Assembly: GCA_045543495.1 (NCBI GenBank)
Contig: JAZQMO010000057.1
Coordinates: 1-27,380 of the forward strand
Reading direction: 5' to 3'
DNA length: 27,380 nt
DNA from: RGIG5579 sp045543495
Lineage (GTDB): Bacteria > Bacillota > Clostridia > Oscillospirales > SIG627
In this document: positions 22,549 to 27,380 of the stretch, piece after piece
Numbering within the stretch: the stretch's first letter is position 1
Layout: every line of letters begins with the position of its first letter
Notes under the pieces: model-generated
What the model was told of the DNA's origin: nothing
What the model saw: only the letters and a program-made list of their open reading frames with translations
Databases searched by the model: none
Made by a program: the position numbers and the translations under genes

Positions 22549-22571
22549 TTTTTGACCACAGTTTTTGACCA
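22549..22571. repeat. Two TTTTTGACCA boxes, candidate integrase arm-type sites
   Basis: TTTTTGACCA occurs at 22549-22558 and again at 22562-22571, three bases apart. A related pair lies at 18640-18660 next to tRNA-Pro (shared 14-mer TTTGACCACAGTTT). Short GACCA/TGGTC repeats of this sort are found near att sites of tyrosine-recombinase elements; the assignment is an inference. Confidence 0.4.
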
Positions 22572-22577
22572 TTTTAC

Positions 22578-22610
22578 ATTGTCAAGTAAAAATGATTTTT
22601 ACTTGACAAT
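22578..22610. repeat. Perfect 16-bp inverted repeat with a one-base centre
   Basis: ATTGTCAAGTAAAAAT (22578-22593) and its exact reverse complement (22595-22610) flank a single G. There is no T run, so it is not a plain terminator. It lies 118 bp before the gene at 22728 and could be an operator or a recombination or cruciform site. The remaining bases of 22330-22727 hold repeat copy 2, the terminator at 22462 and the promoter at 22681. Confidence 0.65.
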
Positions 22611-22680
22611 ATGCATCGTAAATTTCTTTTTCTTTGTTTACTGCGGGTCAGATTCTGTGTTATGAAACCATCTATGTTTC

Positions 22681-22709
22681 TTGCAAATAACGTCAAAATA
22701 TGGTATAAT
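22681..22709 (+). promoter_or_regulatory. Promoter of the 22728-24474 gene group
   Basis: TTGCAA (22681-22686) and a perfect TATAAT (22704-22709) have a 17-bp spacer, placed 19 bp before the ATG at 22728. Confidence 0.7.
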
Positions 22710-22727
22710 CTCAATTAAAGGTGGTGA

Positions 22728-23123
22728 ATGCTCATGGTTGCTAATTTGGCTGAAGAATTATATGCCAACTCAATTCAACTTAAGAAATACGATAGCAGAA
22801 AATTACTATTCAGCAAAAATCGTTTAGCTCTGAAAAAAGAACTTTATCAAATTCAATCGCAAGTAAATCAGCTCATTGCCCTTTTAAAAGATAACCCGAA
22901 CTATTCTGTTGATTACATCAAATTAGCCACATTCATGAGCAATCAAATTACAGAATGTATTTTGTTTTTAACCACAAAAGGAAAAGCGTATAGAAAAACA
23001 GTAAGTAGATACGTTTGGGGATTTCACAATTTGCTACGCGCCTTTTTATCTTCAAACAACTCTATGCGCATATCTCCTGATACTGCTTTAGAATATTATA
23101 AACCTTACTTAAAACTGGATTGA
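22728..23123 (+). CDS. Unknown small helical protein
   Basis: This 131-residue, Lys/Leu/Asn-rich protein is predicted by eye to be mostly alpha-helical, with heptad-like patterns at about 25-55 and 60-80. I recognise no family. One segment, SRYVWGFHNLL (about 93-103), has an Arg and a His five residues apart. That fits the loose R-x4-6-H rule of HEPN ribonucleases, but nothing else supports HEPN. AAAGGTGG lies three bases before the ATG at 22728 and nine before a second ATG at 22734, so either may be used. It opens a probable three-gene operon with a 35-residue ORF and a four-TM protein, with its own promoter. Confidence 0.7.
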   Translation: MLMVANLAEELYANSIQLKKYDSRKLLFSKNRLALKKELYQIQSQVNQLIALLKDNPNYSVDYIKLATFMSNQITECILFLTTKGKAYRKTVSRYVWGFHNLLRAFLSSNNSMRISPDTALEYYKPYLKLD

Positions 23124-23128
23124 TAGTT

Positions 23129-23236
23129 ATGCTACAAGCAATCCATCAAATCGCGGATCAGTCCGTATACGAAAGCTACAAAGTAGGGATGCTTTGCGGC
23201 TTTTTAGCCCTAAAAAATACGGAGGTGTTAAAATGA
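23129..23236 (+). CDS. 35-residue small ORF coupled to the next gene
   Basis: The frame starts at an ATG five bases after the previous stop and ends in TGA, overlapping the next ATG as ATGA. It encodes 35 residues beginning MLQAIHQIADQS and containing a hydrophobic GMLCGFLAL stretch, so it could be amphipathic or membrane-associated. Its base composition is clearly less AT-rich than both neighbours. The ribosome site is weak (TGGA), so it may be read by translational coupling. It could also be chance, since the next gene's GGAGGTG lies inside it. Confidence 0.4.
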   Translation: MLQAIHQIADQSVYESYKVGMLCGFLALKNTEVLK

Positions 23237-24474
23237 AATTTGCCCCAAAAGTATCTGTTACCATAGGAAACAAACCAAAATCTAGCAGTGGATTTATATT
23301 TATAACAATAGCTCTACAACTTCTCATTTTTTCATTGTTTTTTATAGTAAGCAAGACCTTCTCATATAGCATAGATAATTACCGTTATATTTTTAGTTCT
23401 TTATTACAAATAATTGGTGGTATATTTGCATTTATTGCAAGTAGCACCTTGGTTGCATACCAATTTTTAACATCATTTTCTCCTATGTCCACCAAATATT
23501 ATCCTAAAAACTTGTTCATTTCATTTTTAGTAATTACGCTTATCATTATTGGCATTGATGTTTCCGCAATTTATATACTGCAAACAGAGTTTAACACTAT
23601 TTCTAGATGCACATATGATTTTCTTGTTTCTCTCAATATATATCCTCTCTCCCTTTCACTCAAATATATTTTGTACGTAATAAATTCTATATCTCCGCAA
23701 AATCAACTTAAAAGATTAATTCAAAAAGCAAAAATAGTCCAATCAAACGAAGAACGACTTGATATTATATATTCTCTTGAAGAAATATGTTTATCAGCAA
23801 TTCGTAACGGACAAGGAGGATATATTCGTTCATGTCAAGAAAGACTTCAAGAAATTGTTGATATTTATTCTACAACATATGTTGAACTCAATGAAAAAAG
23901 CCATGAGTACCCTGATAATCCACTAAGAATTATCCCAAATATAGTTGAACGAATTTCATATTCTATGTTTGATCATAACATGCAAAATCTTGTCCATTAT
24001 AATGGGCATATTTTAAGAGAGCTTTCCGGTGCAAAATATGACGATCGAAGAATTGTTAATGTCGAGATAGCTTCCGCAATAAAAAACATTAGTATCTATG
24101 GTATTGAACAGAGAAAAACTACGGATGTTTACAACTTTGTGGCAAATGCAATCTATTGCATCGATGAATCAAATTCCGCCTCTACACTATTTTGGGGATG
24201 TAAATTATTAATAATTGCATGTGAAGATTGCATTGATATAAACCCTCGTGATACGTTAAGAATTATCGAAGAAATATTTGAGTGTGTAGACTTTGCTATC
24301 AAAAACAAAACTCTTCGTCCCAAAAACGGTGTATTAATGATTGATTTTTTACTTACACAATCATGGTTAAAACCATATTACGAAAAATATGATTCGAAAA
24401 AAATCATTTCTGTCATTGATAAACTAAGAGATGTCAGAGATGATTTATACGAACTTTCAAAAAACAACAATTAA
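23233..24474 (+). CDS. Four-TM membrane protein with a large cytosolic helical domain, unknown
   Basis: This 413-residue protein has transmembrane segments at about 20-40, 52-80, 94-117 and 126-150, followed by a roughly 260-residue hydrophilic, mainly helical C-terminal domain. The second membrane pair with STLVAYQFLTSFSP loosely recalls DUF2254-type membrane proteins (which have VALQLASSQFSP at the same place); I hold this as a weak hint. The start is fixed by CGGAGGTG five bases before the ATG at 23233. It overlaps the small upstream ORF by 4 bp and ends before a strong terminator. Its AT-rich codon use matches the island. The architecture (membrane anchor plus helical sensor-like domain) is common in phage-defence effectors, but no catalytic motif is visible. 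Confidence 0.75.
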   Translation: MKFAPKVSVTIGNKPKSSSGFIFITIALQLLIFSLFFIVSKTFSYSIDNYRYIFSSLLQIIGGIFAFIASSTLVAYQFLTSFSPMSTKYYPKNLFISFLVITLIIIGIDVSAIYILQTEFNTISRCTYDFLVSLNIYPLSLSLKYILYVINSISPQNQLKRLIQKAKIVQSNEERLDIIYSLEEICLSAIRNGQGGYIRSCQERLQEIVDIYSTTYVELNEKSHEYPDNPLRIIPNIVERISYSMFDHNMQNLVHYNGHILRELSGAKYDDRRIVNVEIASAIKNISIYGIEQRKTTDVYNFVANAIYCIDESNSASTLFWGCKLLIIACEDCIDINPRDTLRIIEEIFECVDFAIKNKTLRPKNGVLMIDFLLTQSWLKPYYEKYDSKKIISVIDKLRDVRDDLYELSKNNN

Positions 24475-24513
24475 ATAAAATTACGTTTTTCAATCTTACA
24501 ACAGATAAAGATG

Positions 24514-24542
24514 GAGGGCGCCGTTAGTCGGCGCCCTCTTTT
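24514..24542 (+). terminator. Rho-independent terminator of the membrane-protein operon
   Basis: The stem GAGGGCGCCG/CGGCGCCCTC (24514-24523 with 24529-24538), loop TTAGT, is followed by TTTTAGTTTT on +. It overlaps the 3' end of the convergent integrase gene. Confidence 0.85.
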
Positions 24543-25984
24543 AGTTTTGCTTTTTCAGCGGCGATCTCGGCTTTCTTTTCCGCGATCATCTTTGCAAGAA
24601 GTTCTTCGCACTCTTCTCGGGTTTTTGCATAGATATTAAACTTTTTTCGCGTACCGTTTGGAAGTCTCGGGAAGAAGCTGCCTTCCCACAGGTTATCATT
24701 GATCTGATACAGGCATCCCGTGCCGGATTTGCGTATCTTCCTCGGCACTGGCTCAGGATGGGGCTCTGTGGGCGCACACGGGGCGTTTACGGGCGATTTT
24801 GCCGTCTCCACGGGTGTTTTCTCCACCTCGGGCATCTGCGCGTTTGTGCCGCCGATTTTGCGGTCAATGCTCACCGCCGCCTGCACCTGCATCGTGTCGG
24901 TCATGTGGCTGTAGATATCAAGTGTGGTTGCCGCCGACACATGGCCTATGGTTGCCGACAGCGTTTTCACGTCCATGCCGTTTTCCAGTGCCATCGTGGC
25001 GAAGGTGTGGCGCAGATCGTGGAACCGCACGTGCTTGCATCCCGCCCGTTTGAGTAGGATCGACAGGATATCGCCGACGGATGTGGGATACCTCGGTACG
25101 TCGGGATTTTGCGGCGACGGAAACATCCACCGCGAGTTGACCGTTTCCTTATACTTTTTCAGCACCTCCACCAGTGACGGCGGCAGTACCACCGTGCGGA
25201 TGGAGCTTTTTGTTTTCGGCACGGAAATCTCGATTTTGCCGTTCACCGCGCACGCCTGGCGGACGATTTTGAGCTCGCCCGTTTGGAAGTTGAGGTCATC
25301 CCATTGCAGTCCCATCAACTCTCCTCGGCGCATCCCCGTGCCCAGCTCCAACAGGAACAGCTCGTAGTATCCGTCCTCTTTGGCTTGGGCGAGGAATCGC
25401 TGTAGCTCGTCCTTTGTCAGCACCTGCATCTCACGCGCTTTCTTGGGCGGCAGTTTACAGCCGATGGCGGGATTGACTCGTATCAGCCCTTCGGCAACCG
25501 CTTTTTCCAATGCCATTCTGCAACTTGCATGGCAGGCGCGCACCATACGATCGGACAGTCCCGTTCCATATTTATCAACGTACTGCTTTCGACCGTTTCG
25601 CTTCAGCCGTGCATAGAACTGTTGCAGATCGTTTTGCGTCAGTTTGTTCAGCGGTATCTTGCCGATCTCGGGGATGATGTGGTCGTAGATTCGGTTCTCG
25701 TAGTTTCGCTGTGTCAGCGGTCGGATGGCAGGCTTGGAGTAATTCTCGTACCAGAACTCCATCCAATCGCCGAACAGCATATCCGGCTTGCACCGCGTGC
25801 TAGGCGGTCGGTATTCCTCTTTCAGTTTTTCAAGCTTCTCGGCGCACTCGGTCTTGGTGTGAGCGAGGACGTTTTTGGTGATTGGTAGTCCTTTGTCATC
25901 GTAGCCGACCACCACACGACCTTCCCACCTTCCGTCGTTTCGTTTGCGAATCATACCTTCGCCGTTTTTTCTTCTTTTAGCCAT
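24524..25984 (-). CDS. Tyrosine recombinase/integrase with arm-binding-like domains at both ends
   Basis: This 486-residue protein is a phage/ICE-type tyrosine recombinase. An N-terminal AP2-like arm-binding domain (about 8-55) is followed by the SAM-like core-binding domain (about 70-175) and the catalytic domain (about 185-375). Catalytic residues are all present: Arg219 (GTGMRRGE), His322 and Arg325 (FHDLRHTFAT), His348 (GHVS) and nucleophile Tyr358 (LDIYSH). A Pro/Thr/Glu-rich linker (about 380-420) leads to an extra C-terminal domain (about 421-470). That domain repeats the N-terminal pattern (G-x-G-x-(I/L), N-D-x-x-W-E-G, T-x-x-E-C-x-E-x-L). The family is normally about 380-400 residues. 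GC is higher than in the island to its left. It starts 5 bp after a second integrase, with AAGGAG upstream. Confidence 0.93.
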   Translation of the reverse strand: MAKRRKNGEGMIRKRNDGRWEGRVVVGYDDKGLPITKNVLAHTKTECAEKLEKLKEEYRPPSTRCKPDMLFGDWMEFWYENYSKPAIRPLTQRNYENRIYDHIIPEIGKIPLNKLTQNDLQQFYARLKRNGRKQYVDKYGTGLSDRMVRACHASCRMALEKAVAEGLIRVNPAIGCKLPPKKAREMQVLTKDELQRFLAQAKEDGYYELFLLELGTGMRRGELMGLQWDDLNFQTGELKIVRQACAVNGKIEISVPKTKSSIRTVVLPPSLVEVLKKYKETVNSRWMFPSPQNPDVPRYPTSVGDILSILLKRAGCKHVRFHDLRHTFATMALENGMDVKTLSATIGHVSAATTLDIYSHMTDTMQVQAAVSIDRKIGGTNAQMPEVEKTPVETAKSPVNAPCAPTEPHPEPVPRKIRKSGTGCLYQINDNLWEGSFFPRLPNGTRKKFNIYAKTREECEELLAKMIAEKKAEIAAEKAKLKEGAD

Positions 25985-25989
25985 TCATC

Positions 25990-27150
25990 TCACTCCTTTA
26001 TAATCAAGTCTTCCATGAATCCGCCGACGATGCCCGACGCTCGCTTTTGCATGTCGGTAGTCACGTGGGTGTAGGTATCCAGCGTGAAGCTGGCATTGGT
26101 GTGTCCGAGGATTCGGGACAAGGTCTTTGCATCCACGCCGCCCGTGAGCGCGTGGGTGGCGAAGGTGTGCCGCAGATCATGGAAGCGTATCAGCGGTAGT
26201 CCCGCTTGCCTGAGCAAGGTTTTCATACGGTTGTAGGGATACTCGGGATGCATTGCTTCCTCGGGTCTGTAGATGTTCGGGAAGATCCATTCACTCATCG
26301 CTGTTTTCTTTCGCTCTCGCAGTATCTCTGCGGTGCTCGGCGGCAGCAGAATGTTGCGCATTCCCGTTTCGGTTTTGGTATCGCCCCAGGTCACACCGCC
26401 GCCTTTCTTTCTCTTCACCGTCCGCGAGATCTTCAGTCGTCCCGTCGCTTCATCGAAGTCCGACCACCGCAGTCCGCAGATCTCACCGAGCCGCAGTCCC
26501 GTTGTAAGCTCTGTGTAGAAGAAGTCACGCCACACCTCGTCCTGCATTGCCACACTCATGAACTTTTCCAACTGCGCTTCGGTGAGTATCTGCTTGGGTG
26601 CGTAATTGTTTTTCGGGATTGTCGTGCCGTCGGTGGGGTTCTTGACGATGAGCCGTTCCCTCACCGCCGCGTCCATGGCTTCGTGGAGCATCATATGAAC
26701 GCTGCGCACCGTGCTGTCGGCCAGCTCGTGTCCGTGAATGGGATGCGCCTCTTGCCGACCGTTCTTTTTGATTTTGTTATACATTCTCTGTACGTCGGCG
26801 GTGGTGATGAACGCCACCGGCTTATCGCCGAAGTAAGGTTTTACGTGTGTGCGGATCATCGAAGCGTAGCTGTCCCAGGTGCTCTCGCGGATGGTGAAGA
26901 TCATATACTCGTTCATCCATCGGTCGAGCCACTCGCCGAGGGTCATCTTACTGTCCTCGGTCAGTTCCACACCACGGTAGTCCTTAATGCGCTGATGCAG
27001 TTTTTCAAGTGTTTCCTTCTGCGTCTTGCCGTAGACGTAACGGAAGATCGGCTTGCCGTCGCTCTTGTGGCCGACGGTGATACGCCCTTCCCATTGGCCG
27101 CGTTTTTTCTGCCGAACCATTCCGTCGCCCGCAGGTCTTCTGTTTGCCAT
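25990..27150 (-). CDS. Tyrosine recombinase/integrase
   Basis: This 386-residue protein has the normal layout for the family: arm-binding domain (about 8-55), core-binding domain (about 70-175) and catalytic domain (about 188-372). The active-site set is intact: Arg220 (TTGLRLGE), His324 and Arg327 (FHDLRHTFAT), His350 (GHTN) and Tyr360 (LDTYTH). I chose the ATG at 27150 with AAAGGAG eight bases upstream; the frame is open 13 codons further. It lies directly upstream of the second recombinase in the same orientation (5-bp gap), so both come from one transcript. The two are related but clearly diverged, and this one lacks the C-terminal extra domain. A pair may act as a heteromeric recombinase. 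Confidence 0.95.
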   Translation of the reverse strand: MANRRPAGDGMVRQKKRGQWEGRITVGHKSDGKPIFRYVYGKTQKETLEKLHQRIKDYRGVELTEDSKMTLGEWLDRWMNEYMIFTIRESTWDSYASMIRTHVKPYFGDKPVAFITTADVQRMYNKIKKNGRQEAHPIHGHELADSTVRSVHMMLHEAMDAAVRERLIVKNPTDGTTIPKNNYAPKQILTEAQLEKFMSVAMQDEVWRDFFYTELTTGLRLGEICGLRWSDFDEATGRLKISRTVKRKKGGGVTWGDTKTETGMRNILLPPSTAEILRERKKTAMSEWIFPNIYRPEEAMHPEYPYNRMKTLLRQAGLPLIRFHDLRHTFATHALTGGVDAKTLSRILGHTNASFTLDTYTHVTTDMQKRASGIVGGFMEDLIIKE

Positions 27151-27212
27151 AGTTCTCACTCCTTTCTGTAGCACAACAACATACCACAACTCTTTTCGAA
27201 TATCCAGCGACT

Positions 27213-27380
27213 TTAGAAATCTTCTTCATCTTCTGTCGACAGAACAGTTTCGATTTGATTCTTTGTGTAGTAGCCTGCGAGAATCTGTTCCAGCGGAACC
27301 TTACCGCGCAGTCGGCGAACATTTTTGCACGCCTCCCACATCATATCGTGCACGTCCGTGTAGCTGTAACCGTAGTGCTC
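27213..27380 (-). CDS. C-terminus of an unknown protein, cut by the window edge
   Basis: The minus-strand frame is open from the window edge (27380) to a TAA at 27213-27215, giving 55 C-terminal residues. They include DVHDMMWEACKNVRRLRGKV and end in the acidic STEDEEDF. Base composition fits the integrases, not the AT-rich island. It lies 62 bp upstream of the integrase at 27150 in the same direction and may belong to the same element, perhaps as a small regulator. I do not recognise the family. Confidence 0.6.
   Translation of the reverse strand, partial: EHYGYSYTDVHDMMWEACKNVRRLRGKVPLEQILAGYYTKNQIETVLSTEDEEDF

Noticed and set aside
22821..23123. HEPN ribonuclease reading of the helical protein
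   Set aside because: Only a single loose R-x5-H is present; no polar residue after Arg or other HEPN hallmark is seen.
23130..23232. Possible riboswitch (GAAAGC and GGGATGCTTTGC pieces recalled a c-di-GMP-I aptamer)
   Set aside because: The key bases and helices cannot be aligned in order, and the region is open as a short reading frame coupled to the next gene.
18480..24500. CRISPR array or retron in the AT-rich island
   Set aside because: No regularly spaced short repeats and no reverse transcriptase or Cas motif in any frame; the repeat unit occurs only twice, far apart.
26206..27171. 321-codon open frame on the + strand
   Set aside because: It is antisense to the integrase with an intact active site; no ribosome site or recognisable domain.

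Overview
The window reads as chromosomal DNA of an endospore-forming Firmicute of class Clostridia, probably an uncultured gut-type Oscillospirales or Christensenellales relative. The grounds are a sporulation gene set (ytvI, yqfC, yqfD, ylbJ and a SleB-like hydrolase), zinc-type ribosomal proteins L28 and S18, strong AGGAGG ribosome-binding sites, an AbrB regulator with a zinc-ribbon tail, and the typical Clostridia order phoH-ybeY-era-recO. Species cannot be named from the sequence.

Layout. (1) 1-127: the 5' end of a minus-strand transposase-like gene, cut by the window edge and preceded by a perfect 14-bp inverted repeat. (2) 248-18479: a compact, conserved core of moderate GC. It holds ytvI (+). 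The minus-strand cluster rpsF-ssb-rpsR-secG-rpmB follows, with a clear promoter and a candidate S6:S18 autoregulatory leader. Next is a SleB-like hydrolase (-), then the long minus-strand run yqfC-yqfD-phoH-ybeY-era-recO-mutS2, with several 4-14 bp overlaps. ylbJ and a small Cys-rich protein are on +, malic enzyme on -, and a UPF0735 ACT-domain regulator on +. The last minus-strand operon is a DUF2156-like protein plus two tandem AbgB-like M20 amidohydrolases, followed by abrB (+). Convergent gene pairs share bidirectional terminators. (3) 18497-18770: the 5' half of a tRNA-Pro, a 154-bp spacer and an intact tRNA-Pro(TGG), probably the scar of a tRNA-targeted insertion. (4) 18771-24480: a visibly AT-rich accessory island with an IS3-family transposase, two copies of a roughly 140-bp structured repeat, a one-TM protein of unknown function, a broken ParB-like gene, and a second module of three unknown genes (helical protein, 35-residue small ORF, four-TM membrane protein). 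(5) 24524-27380: two tandem tyrosine recombinases of clearly higher GC, one with its arm-binding-like domain present at both ends, and the C-terminus of another unknown gene.

How it works together. The core region joins translation and ribosome maturation (S6, S18, L28, Era, YbeY, PhoH), DNA repair (SSB, RecO, MutS2) and sporulation (YqfC, YqfD, YlbJ, YtvI). The right third is mobile or defence-type accessory DNA placed next to a tRNA. Its most interesting parts are the duplicated gene-end/hairpin unit at 20178-20317 and 22309-22453, the dual-arm integrase, and the uncharacterised 22728-24474 gene group.
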